From contig NZ_DASYTH010000462.1 of the NCBI RefSeq assembly GCF_036002505.1, forward strand, positions 1 to 64,000: a DNA stretch of 64,000 bases, in the 5' to 3' direction. The notes beneath the pieces were generated by a model. The model had not been told where the DNA came from. It saw only the letters and a program-made list of their open reading frames with translations, and did not search any database. Both the position numbers and the translations under genes were made by a program. This stretch comes from DASYTH01 sp036002505 (GTDB taxonomy: Bacteria; Actinomycetota; Actinomycetes; Mycobacteriales; Pseudonocardiaceae). Positions 16,016-23,479 of this stretch are shown here, one piece after another. Every line of letters starts with the position of its first letter. The stretch's first letter is position 1.

Positions 16016-16873
16016 CTAAGCGGAGTGGCTGTGCACCCGGTGCTCGGCGAGCGGCCGAGCCAGCCGCATCCGCCGCTGGGATGGCACGTGGACCCGGCCG
16101 AGCGCGGACAGGATCGCCGCCTCGGACAGTGCCGCGAGCTCGCGCCGGCTACCTGCCCGGCCGGGCTCGATGGCGGGCAGCACATGCACCTCCAGCACCA
16201 GCCCGTCCAGCCGGGCCACCCGGCGTATCGAATCGATCAGCGTCTCGTCGCCGATGAACGCGGGCGCCGTGGTCTCCCGGCCGTCCGCCATCCGGAACCG
16301 CAGCGCGACCGGGACCACCGGGACCTCGCCGTCGATCGCCGCCTGGAACGGCGCCGCGCGGAACCGCCCGGAGGCCAGTCCGCACCAGCTCGTGCCCTCC
16401 GGCGTCACGTTCACCATCGACCCGGCCCGCAGCACCGACGCAAGCTCCGCGGTCGCCGCCGGCAGCGTGCGCAGCCGCTCCCGGTCGATGTACACCGTGC
16501 CGGCCGCGGTCGCCAGCCACCCGATCACCGGCCAGCCCCGGACCTCGCTCTTGGCCTGCGCCCGCATCGGCCGCACCGCGTTCACCGCGACGATGTCCAG
16601 CCAGGAGATGTGGTTGTTCACCACCAGCGCGCCCTGCCCCGCGAAGGAGCCGAACACCTCCAGCCGCACGCCGAACGCCCGCAGCACCGCCCGGAAGAAC
16701 CAGCGCACCAGCCGTTCCCGCCCGCGCCGCCCGGCCACCGGCATCACCGCGGCCGCCCCGAGCGCGGCGAACACCACCCCGCCGGCACGGACCAGCCGCC
16801 GCGACGCCCGTAGCTTCCCGACCGTCGGCTCGTCCCCCGGGAGGCAATCCGGGCCACACGGCGATGTGGGCAT
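16016..16873 (-). CDS. 1-acyl-glycerol-3-phosphate-type acyltransferase (PlsC/OlsA-like)
   Basis: This acyltransferase has about 285 residues. The PlsC block I is VVNNHISWLDIVAV, where NHISWLD matches the catalytic Hx4D box; block III is VTPEGTSWCGL and block IV is VPVVPVALRF. One hydrophobic N-terminal segment is VFAALGAAAVMPVAG. Start choice is ambiguous: the ATG at 16871-16873 gives MPTSPCG, whereas a GTG at 16982-16984 overlaps the stop of the OlsB-like gene (GTGA) but adds 37 residues of intergenic-looking sequence. With its OlsB-like partner it could make ornithine-type lipids, or simply phosphatidic acid. Confidence 0.88.
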   Translation of the reverse strand: MPTSPCGPDCLPGDEPTVGKLRASRRLVRAGGVVFAALGAAAVMPVAGRRGRERLVRWFFRAVLRAFGVRLEVFGSFAGQGALVVNNHISWLDIVAVNAVRPMRAQAKSEVRGWPVIGWLATAAGTVYIDRERLRTLPAATAELASVLRAGSMVNVTPEGTSWCGLASGRFRAAPFQAAIDGEVPVVPVALRFRMADGRETTAPAFIGDETLIDSIRRVARLDGLVLEVHVLPAIEPGRAGSRRELAALSEAAILSALGRVHVPSQRRMRLARPLAEHRVHSHSA

Positions 16874-16980
16874 CCACGCGTGCTGTGTCTGACTGCGCTC
16901 GCTCGTTCCTCGCTCGCGCGGTTCGCGGCCTCTGGACCCGACGGCTTCCCTCCCTGCGCTGCTCGGTCGCTCGCCGGCGC

Positions 16981-17751
16981 TCACGCCAGTCCCCCCAGGA
17001 AGAACCGCAGGTAACGCTCATCGACGCGCTGCAGGTCGAGCAGCACGAACAGGTCCGCGACGCCGAAGTCGGCGTCCAGCGCGGGCGGCCCGCACACCCA
17101 GGCGCCGAGCCGCAGGTATCCCTTCAGCAGCGGCGGCAGCAGGGGGCGCGCCGGTGCCGCCACCTCGCCGGGCCGCCACGGATGCAGCGGCCGGACCCGG
17201 TACTCCGGCGGCGCGTAGTGCTTGTCCCGCACCAGGTTCCACACTCCGCTGGCGAGCGAGCCGCCGTCGGCCAGCGGCACGGACGCGCACCCGGCCAGCC
17301 ACCGGTTCCCGGACAGGTACATGTACCGGCCGATCCCGGCCCACACCAGGCTCACCACGGCGCCGTTGCGGTGGTCCGGGTGCACGCAGGAGCGCCCGGT
17401 CTCCACCAGCGCGTCGCCGATCGGGCCGATCGCGGCCAGGTCGAACTCGGTCTCCGAGTACAGCCCGCCGGCCTCGGCGGCGCGGCCCGGCGGCAGCACC
17501 CGGTAGGTGCCGACGATCTCCCCGGTGGGGTCGTGGCGCACCACGAGGTGGTCGCAGTAGTCGTCGAAGTGGTCGATGTCCAGCCCGGGGACCGGACTGT
17601 GCAGGGTGGCACCCATCTCCCCGGCGAACACGCGGTGCCGCAGCCGTTGGGCTGCCTCGATCTCATCGCCGTGCCGGGCGACGAGAAAGGAGTAGCGCGG
17701 GGCGTCTGTTCCCGATTCCGCCGTGGTGATCAGGAGTTCGGACGTCGTCAT
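16981..17751 (-). CDS. OlsB-like GNAT acyltransferase
   Basis: This 256-residue protein resembles L-ornithine N(alpha)-acyltransferase OlsB, which acylates ornithine from hydroxyacyl-ACP. Signature stretches are QRLRHRVFAGEMGATLH, DIDHFDDYCDHLVVR, EIVGTYRVLPP, the FDL acidic pair, and the GNAT ETGRSCVHPDHRNGAVV. The next gene is PlsC/OlsA-like, so the OlsBA pair is complete on one strand. The M. tuberculosis counterparts I recall are Rv3027c/Rv3026c. The amino acceptor may not be ornithine. Confidence 0.85.
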   Translation of the reverse strand: MTTSELLITTAESGTDAPRYSFLVARHGDEIEAAQRLRHRVFAGEMGATLHSPVPGLDIDHFDDYCDHLVVRHDPTGEIVGTYRVLPPGRAAEAGGLYSETEFDLAAIGPIGDALVETGRSCVHPDHRNGAVVSLVWAGIGRYMYLSGNRWLAGCASVPLADGGSLASGVWNLVRDKHYAPPEYRVRPLHPWRPGEVAAPARPLLPPLLKGYLRLGAWVCGPPALDADFGVADLFVLLDLQRVDERYLRFFLGGLA

Positions 17752-17856
17752 GAGGTTGGTCTACTTGGCACGGACCTACCGGCGCGAGCCTGAATCGATG
17801 ACGTTCGAGTGCAGCGTTGGTGAACGTTTCTCCCCGGCAAACCCCTCAACCCCTCG

Positions 17857-18825
17857 TTACCCCTTGCGCTTCGCGACCTCCTCGGCGAGCTGTGGCGCGA
17901 CCTTGAACAGGTCACCGACCACGCCGAAGTCGGCGATCTCGAAGATCGGCGCCTCCGGGTCCTTGTTCACCGCGACGATCGTTTTCGAGGTCTGCATCCC
18001 GGCCCGGTGCTGGATCGCCCCGGAGATGCCCAACGCGATATAGAGCTGCGGGGACACCGTCTTGCCGGTCTGCCCGACCTGGAACTGAGCGGGATAGTAC
18101 CCGGAGTCGACCGCCGCCCGGGACGCACCGACGGCCGCGCCCAGCGTGTCGGCGAGCCGCTCGACCACCTCGAAGCTCTCCGCGCTGCCCACCCCGCGCC
18201 CGCCGGAGACCACCACCGACGCCTCGGTCAGCTCCGGCCGGTCCCCGCCCACGATCGGCTCCACCCCGGTGATCCGGGCCGCCTTGGCCGGGTCCACGGC
18301 CGGCACCGCGACGGCCTCCTCGACCGCCGCGCCCTGCGCCGGCTCCGCCTCCAGGCCGCCCGGGCGCACCGACACGATCGGGATTCCCTTGGTGGACTTG
18401 GACTTCACCACGAACGCGCCGCCGAAGATGGACTGCACGGCGGCCAGGTCCGCGCCGGCGCCCTCCAGCCCGACCGCGTCGACCAGCAGTCCGGAGCCGG
18501 TGCGCGCGGCGAGCCGGGCGGAGATCTCCTTGCCGTCGGCGGTGGCCGCGACCAGCACCGCGGCCGGGGACGCCTGCCCGACCAGCGCGGCGAGGACGTC
18601 GACCTTCGGCGTGACCAGGTAGCTCACCGCGTCGTCGGACTCCGCCACATACACCTTGGCCGCACCGTAGGCGGCCAGCGCCTCGCGCAGCTTCGCCGCC
18701 GTGCCGGGCGCGCCGACCACCACCGCGGCCGGCTCGCCGAGCGCCCGGGCCGCGGTCAGCAGCTCGTAGGTGACCTTCTTGACCTCGCCGTCCGCGTGCT
18801 CGACGAGGACCAGGACCTCGGACAT
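17857..18825 (-). CDS. etfA: electron transfer flavoprotein alpha subunit
   Basis: This 322-residue EtfA/FixB forms a heterodimer with EtfB, holds FAD and passes electrons from acyl-CoA dehydrogenases to ETF-quinone oxidoreductase. The C-terminal FAD-binding region has VVSGGRGVGS, LGAAVGASRAAVDSGYYP, QVGQTGKTVSPQLYIALGI, SGAIQHRAGM and IVAVNKDPEAPIFEIADFG. It lies 14 nt after the stop of etfB, same strand. Length and motifs are canonical. Confidence 0.97.
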   Translation of the reverse strand: MSEVLVLVEHADGEVKKVTYELLTAARALGEPAAVVVGAPGTAAKLREALAAYGAAKVYVAESDDAVSYLVTPKVDVLAALVGQASPAAVLVAATADGKEISARLAARTGSGLLVDAVGLEGAGADLAAVQSIFGGAFVVKSKSTKGIPIVSVRPGGLEAEPAQGAAVEEAVAVPAVDPAKAARITGVEPIVGGDRPELTEASVVVSGGRGVGSAESFEVVERLADTLGAAVGASRAAVDSGYYPAQFQVGQTGKTVSPQLYIALGISGAIQHRAGMQTSKTIVAVNKDPEAPIFEIADFGVVGDLFKVAPQLAEEVAKRKG

Positions 18826-18839
18826 GTCTCTCCTCGAGT

Positions 18840-19625
18840 TCAGATGAGCTTCTGGGACACCAGGTACGCGGCGATCCGCGCGCCGCCGTCACCCTCGTCG
18901 GCGACCTTCTGGCCGGCCGTGCGGGGCGGCTTGGGCGACGCCTCGACCACCGCCGACCACGCGTTGGCGAGGCCGACCTCGCTCGCGTCGATGCCGAGGT
19001 CGGCCGCGGTCAGCGTGTCCACCGGCTTCTTCTTGGCCGCCATGATCCCCTTGAACGACGGGTAGCGCGGCTCGTTGATCTTCTCGCCGACGCTGATCAC
19101 CGCGGGCAGGCTGGCCTCCAGGTGCGTGATCCCGTCATCGGTCTCGCGGTCCACCTTGATCGTGGTGCCGTCCAGCTCGACCTTGCGCGCGTGTGTGAGC
19201 TGCGGGTAGCCGAGCAACTCGGCCAGGATCGCCGGCACCGCCCCGCCGCCGCCGTCGCTCGCCTCGTTGCCGGCGATCACCAGCTCGGCGCCCTCCACCC
19301 GGCCGATCGCGGCGGCCAGCACCTTCGCCGTCTGGATCACGTCCGCGCCGTGCAGCGCGGGATCCGAGACGTGCACCGCCTTGTCCGCCCCCATCGACAG
19401 CGCCTTGCGGATGGCCTCACCCGCGCGCTCCGGCCCGACGCTCACCACGGTGACCTCGCCGCCGTGCGCCTCCTTGAGCAGCAGGGCCTCCTCCACGGCG
19501 CGCTCGTTGATCTCGTCGAGCACGGCGTCGGCCGAGTCGCGGTCGAGCGTGAAGTCGCCGTCGGTCAGCTTCCGCTCCGAGTAGGTGTCCGGCACCTGCT
19601 TGACCAGGACCACGATGTTTGGCAT
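18840..19625 (-). CDS. etfB: electron transfer flavoprotein beta subunit
   Basis: This 261-residue EtfB/FixA binds AMP and contacts the dehydrogenase. It starts MPNIVVLVKQVPDTYSERK and has the family motif VISVGEKINEPRYPSFKGIMAAKKKP containing the K-x-R-Y-P signature near residue 190. The ATG complementary to 19623-19625 is used; the frame continues to 19757 but upstream sequence looks non-coding. First gene of the etfBA pair; orthologous order to Rv3029c-Rv3028c as I recall it. Confidence 0.97.
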   Translation of the reverse strand: MPNIVVLVKQVPDTYSERKLTDGDFTLDRDSADAVLDEINERAVEEALLLKEAHGGEVTVVSVGPERAGEAIRKALSMGADKAVHVSDPALHGADVIQTAKVLAAAIGRVEGAELVIAGNEASDGGGGAVPAILAELLGYPQLTHARKVELDGTTIKVDRETDDGITHLEASLPAVISVGEKINEPRYPSFKGIMAAKKKPVDTLTAADLGIDASEVGLANAWSAVVEASPKPPRTAGQKVADEGDGGARIAAYLVSQKLI

Positions 19626-19850
19626 GGGTCTGCTTCGACCTCCCCGCTTCACCAGCGTGCGCATGTTACTTGCCAGTAGCATAAGGGCGAACGCGAGCAC
19701 GCCGCCGAGCTTCGTGACCGTACTCACCCGATGTAGTGGACAGGTTAGTCCCGCCACCGGAGATCAACTCGACAATGCCTGAGCGAAGCCCGCCACCATC
19801 CCGGCCTCCCGTCACACGATTGCACCCAACAGGCGCGGGGAGGTAGCTGG

Positions 19851-20327
19851 ATGGACGAGCGGCGGCGGGAGTTACGAGCCTCGGACACCGATCGGCAGGC
19901 CGCCGCCGAGCAGCTCCGGGCGGCCCACGACGAAGGCCGCCTCGACATCCAGGAGTACGACGCCCGCCTGCACCGCGCCTACCAGGCGGTGACCTACGGC
20001 GACCTGGCCGACCTCTTCACCGATCTCCCGGCCCCGCGCGCGCTCCGGCCCGCCACACCCTCGCCGCCCGCACCGGCACCCGCCACGCCCGAGCCGGACA
20101 ACCCGATCCTGAGCTACTACGCCGGCCTCCCGGCTCCGCTCAAGGTCCTCTGGACGATCTGGCTGGCCGTCGTCTGCGTCAATGTCACCGTCTGGCTTCT
20201 GGTCAGCGTCACAGACTCCCACGTAGAAGAGTTCTGGCCAATGTGGCTCGCCATCCCCGGCGCGGCCCTCTTCGGCCTCTCCCTCGGCGCCACCGCCAGC
20301 CGCAAAAGCCGCACCACCCAGCGGTAA
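19851..20327 (+). CDS. DUF1707 membrane protein
   Basis: This is a 158-residue protein. Residues 1-60 are a clear DUF1707 (SHOCT-like) domain: ELRASDTDRQAAAEQLRAAH and DIQEYDARLHRAYQAVTYGDL. A Pro/Ala-rich linker (about 65-90) leads to two membrane helices, about 98-122 (VLWTIWLAVVCVNVTVWLLV) and about 127-147. The function of this family is unknown. It opens the accessory island between etfB and the methyltransferase gene at 27499. Confidence 0.88.
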   Translation: MDERRRELRASDTDRQAAAEQLRAAHDEGRLDIQEYDARLHRAYQAVTYGDLADLFTDLPAPRALRPATPSPPAPAPATPEPDNPILSYYAGLPAPLKVLWTIWLAVVCVNVTVWLLVSVTDSHVEEFWPMWLAIPGAALFGLSLGATASRKSRTTQR

Positions 20328-20483
20328 CCTGATCGATTTCAGGCGAAAAGGAACTTCGCCGGCCAGACTCCATTGTTGACAGCTTCAGGGCAATTTGTCC
20401 TGCTGTGAACCACTGGCGTCACCGTGTCGTCCCACCGGCGTTTTAGCTCACGCGTGCCGGGTGCGGCTTCGTCCGGAAGAGGG

Positions 20484-21647
20484 ATGGATCTGGTGACTGC
20501 CAACGACTCCTATGTACATAACCCGCCCAACCCCGGAGCCTTGAGGCTGCGGTCGATTCATCAACAGCTGACCGTGGGCGTGCAACCAGAGGCGGGTCTT
20601 GAGACGATGAACCGACTGGCCGCGATCGGCGATGAGCTGTATTCAGGTCTCGCCGACTTGAAGGACCTGGTAGGCCAATTGGAGCACATCTGGCAGGCGC
20701 CATCGGCACGGAAGGGCGGGCAAGCGATCGAGCGGGTTCGCAATTACGTCCAAGGATTGGCGGAGCACGCCCACGGGCTCAGCACGGTGTTCAGCAGGTA
20801 TCTCGAGCAGGTCGGTACCGCGCGTTCCCACGTGCCGCCATTGCTGCCGACCGATGATCTGGTGGAAAGCGGAGCCGGTCCACTGGTGCTCGGGCCCATG
20901 GCGGTACCTCTTGCGGTGGAGCTGCAGTTCCGGACGCAGGAAGGCCGCGACGTCATGCAGCAGCTCACCGACGCCGCTCGGGCCGCCGACGCGGACTCAC
21001 CCCCGTTTGAACCATTCCAGCAGCAACCGGCCGACCCGAAACCTCAGCCTCCCGCGCCTCGGCCCATCCCCAGCGGTCCGGGTGGGCCAGTTCCTCCCGG
21101 CGCTCCGGGGCCGATCGTGCCGGGGCCGGACACCGGGACGGATCCACCGCGCCCCGCTCCGCTGACCGACCGGCCGGCACCACCCGGCCCAAGGCGGACC
21201 CTGACCACAGGGCCGGTACAGGTCACCTCCCAAGCGAATGCCACCTCTGTCGCGAACTCCTCGCCCGGTGTCGACGTGCCTTTTGACGCTCCCCATGGCA
21301 AATCGGCCGCCCCGGGCACGGGCGCGGCGACGCCCCTCCCCGGGGCGCCGGGTGGGCGGACAACCGGAGCGCCGCTTGGCCGGACCGGCAGCGGCAACCC
21401 CGGCGGTGGCCGTGGTTTGCCGGCATCCGGCAACGGCGGCGTGCTTGACCGGGAAACTCTCGGCCGGCGCGGCGCGGGCGGTCTCGGACCCGGTGCGGCG
21501 GAGTCACCGATCGCGGGCGGCGGCCGGCGATCGGGTGACGAGGACGCCGAGCACCAGCGCCCGGCGTTCCTCGAGTCCGGCGAGGACTCCGAAGACCTGT
21601 TCGGCACCGACCAGATGACCTCCCCACCGGTCATCGGCGTGGATTAG
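20484..21647 (+). CDS. PPE/EspB-like T7SS substrate with Pro/Gly-rich tail
   Basis: This is a 387-residue protein, probably secreted by a type VII system. The N-terminal half (1-170) is helical with a WxA turn, LVGQLEHIWQAPSARKGGQA, in the position of the WXG turn of PPE/EspB proteins. Residues about 190-380 are rich in Pro, Gly and Ala, as in EspB-like and other long T7SS substrates. I choose the ATG at 20484, just after GGAAGAGGG; an upstream ATG at 20424 is less likely. Next to EspG and a DUF3558 lipoprotein, this reads as an orphan substrate cluster with no membrane core (EccB-E) nearby. Confidence 0.75.
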   Translation: MDLVTANDSYVHNPPNPGALRLRSIHQQLTVGVQPEAGLETMNRLAAIGDELYSGLADLKDLVGQLEHIWQAPSARKGGQAIERVRNYVQGLAEHAHGLSTVFSRYLEQVGTARSHVPPLLPTDDLVESGAGPLVLGPMAVPLAVELQFRTQEGRDVMQQLTDAARAADADSPPFEPFQQQPADPKPQPPAPRPIPSGPGGPVPPGAPGPIVPGPDTGTDPPRPAPLTDRPAPPGPRRTLTTGPVQVTSQANATSVANSSPGVDVPFDAPHGKSAAPGTGAATPLPGAPGGRTTGAPLGRTGSGNPGGGRGLPASGNGGVLDRETLGRRGAGGLGPGAAESPIAGGGRRSGDEDAEHQRPAFLESGEDSEDLFGTDQMTSPPVIGVD

Positions 21648-21660
21648 TGGAGATAATGCG

Positions 21661-22116
21661 ATGGCCGACCAAGACGCCCTAGGCTCGTTCGGAATCGTTG
21701 GGACCAGAGCAAGCGGCGTCACCGATTTCGTGCAGGACACCCGGGAAGTCGCGCGAAACGCCGGTTCCGTAGTGGAGGCATGGCTTGAGTCGGTGGCCAT
21801 GGACCCCACGTCCATCCAGGCGTGGCTCAACCGGTTCGCCCAGAAGATCAACGATATCACTGAGCACCGAATCAATCTGATTGAAGAAGCCGGGAGAGCC
21901 GCCGACGTCCCCCTTGGCGAGTTTCCACCATCGTTGCAGATCAGGAAAAAGATGGCCGATCGCATGGGGCCTTCGGACGGAGGCCTCGCCGGGGTACTGG
22001 GCGATATCATAGGGCCACTGGAGGATATTCACGAAGCGTTCCGGCAGGCGCTGGCGGCCCACCTGCACACCGACCTCGACAGCGCAAAAGAATTCGACGG
22101 CAGTGGCCCCCAATGA
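21661..22116 (+). CDS. unknown helical protein in T7SS substrate cluster
   Basis: This 151-residue protein has no clear family match by eye. It is almost entirely helical, without membrane segments, and has a W-containing turn in AWLNRFAQKINDITEHRI, reminiscent of WXG100-like partners. It starts 13 nt after the PPE-like gene and its stop overlaps the next start by 4 nt. A likely role is a co-secreted partner or chaperone-dependent helper of the preceding protein; this is inference from position. Confidence 0.7.
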   Translation: MADQDALGSFGIVGTRASGVTDFVQDTREVARNAGSVVEAWLESVAMDPTSIQAWLNRFAQKINDITEHRINLIEEAGRAADVPLGEFPPSLQIRKKMADRMGPSDGGLAGVLGDIIGPLEDIHEAFRQALAAHLHTDLDSAKEFDGSGPQ

Positions 22117-22703
22117 TCGCGCTCAAGCTCATCGCCACGTCCATGGCCCTCACCACGGCCCTGTTTCTCCCGATGGCGTGCACCTCCCTCGTGGCAGGGT
22201 CGCCGGTACCCCGGGCGGAAATTGGAAGCGCACCCCAGCGAAGCTCCACCATGTCGGCTCCCAGCACCCAGCGGTCCCTCGACGACCTGGCCATGTGTGA
22301 CCTGCTCACCTTGGCCGACCTGCCCATACGCCCCGACCGAGGCGGGCACACGACGCATGAACCCAGAGACAAGGGCGATGCCTGCGTCGTGACCGTACAA
22401 ATGAGTGACGCGTTCAGTATCCTAACCGTCAAGGTGAGTCGCAACGCTCTCAAGTTCTCCGATTACACCCCGCCAAGCGTGTCGCCCAACGGCAAGTTTA
22501 TTCAGATCGGCGGGCGCAGGGCATGGTCGGGCAACCCGGTGACCACGGGCTCGGACAAGTACTGTTTCACCGCCTTCGGAGCGGCCGACGGCTACATTTC
22601 GCTGACCATCCTCGACGAGACCAAGCGTGGTGTCGCCCCCTGTGACACCGACGTGGGATTAGCGGAAAAGGTAGTGTCTCGCACACCTGAGCCATACGAG
22701 TAG
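22113..22703 (+). CDS. DUF3558 lipoprotein
   Basis: This is a 196-residue exported lipoprotein. The signal peptide MIALKLIATSMALTTALF leads to a lipobox LPMAC with acylated Cys near residue 23. The mature domain has paired Cys residues (LAMCDLLT, GDACVVTV, KYCFTAF, VAPCDTD) that could form two disulfides, typical of DUF3558. Genes of this family commonly lie beside EspG and T7SS substrates in Pseudonocardiaceae. The ATG overlaps the previous stop. Confidence 0.88.
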   Translation: MIALKLIATSMALTTALFLPMACTSLVAGSPVPRAEIGSAPQRSSTMSAPSTQRSLDDLAMCDLLTLADLPIRPDRGGHTTHEPRDKGDACVVTVQMSDAFSILTVKVSRNALKFSDYTPPSVSPNGKFIQIGGRRAWSGNPVTTGSDKYCFTAFGAADGYISLTILDETKRGVAPCDTDVGLAEKVVSRTPEPYE

Positions 22704-22705
22704 TC

Positions 22706-23479
22706 GTGACTGTCTCCTTGACGATGTCAACTCTGGTGTTCGAGGTGCTGTGGGAGGCGCTTCGACTGCCGTTGATGCCGGTGTTTCTGGCCGTGGACCA
22801 GCATGGAGTGGACGAGGAGGAGCGACGGCGGTACGTGGCGGAGGCCGAGGCCGAAATGGCGCGGTCGCGGTTGGGGACGCTGCGCGAGGTCGAACCGGAG
22901 CTGGCGGATCTGCTGGAGATACTGGGCCGGCACGGTCGCGGTCTGGGCTGGCGGGAAATGTCGGGGCAGCGGCGCCGGGCTTATGTGGCGGCGCGCGGGC
23001 CGGTGGCGGCCGGCGCGCTCATCGACGGCGAGCAGGTGTCGCTCTCGAGCCTGCATTCCGATCATATGACGACCTGGTTTCTCAACCTTCTGCCGGAGGC
23101 GCGGTCCGGAGTCGGCAGCGCCTACTCCATTCCCACGGACGTGTACCAGCGCGGCGTGCAGCTCGCCGTGGACGGGAAGGGCAGTGTGGCGCAGCGAAGT
23201 TGGTTGCGCTCGGCCGGTGTTCGGGGCGACCAGGCCAACCAACTGGAGGTGTTGACCCGAACCACGCTCACCACGGCCGCCATCTCGGTGCACCGCGGCA
23301 AGTACGGAGAGGCGAAGCTGATCGGCTCGCTGGCCTACACCGACACCACCCAGGGCCGGTATCTGCTGCTGCAACGCCCGGACAACGCGGGGAACAGCTA
23401 CACGACGATCATCCCGGCGGACACCAGGGTGATCCGCCACCACATCACCGGACTCATGGAGCCTTCGGGCCCGTACTGA
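22706..23479 (+). CDS. EspG-family T7SS chaperone
   Basis: This is a 257-residue EspG-type cytosolic chaperone that binds PE/PPE-like substrates and delivers them to the secretion machine. It starts at GTG 22706, 2 nt after the lipoprotein stop. Typical features are the early FEVLWEALRLPLMPVFL, the Leu-rich helix LADLLEILGRHGRGL, and the late GRYLLLQRPDNAGNSYTTI. Its cognate substrate is presumably the PPE-like protein three genes upstream. The 3' end overlaps the convergent patatin gene by about 26 nt. Confidence 0.88.
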   Translation: MTVSLTMSTLVFEVLWEALRLPLMPVFLAVDQHGVDEEERRRYVAEAEAEMARSRLGTLREVEPELADLLEILGRHGRGLGWREMSGQRRRAYVAARGPVAAGALIDGEQVSLSSLHSDHMTTWFLNLLPEARSGVGSAYSIPTDVYQRGVQLAVDGKGSVAQRSWLRSAGVRGDQANQLEVLTRTTLTTAAISVHRGKYGEAKLIGSLAYTDTTQGRYLLLQRPDNAGNSYTTIIPADTRVIRHHITGLMEPSGPY

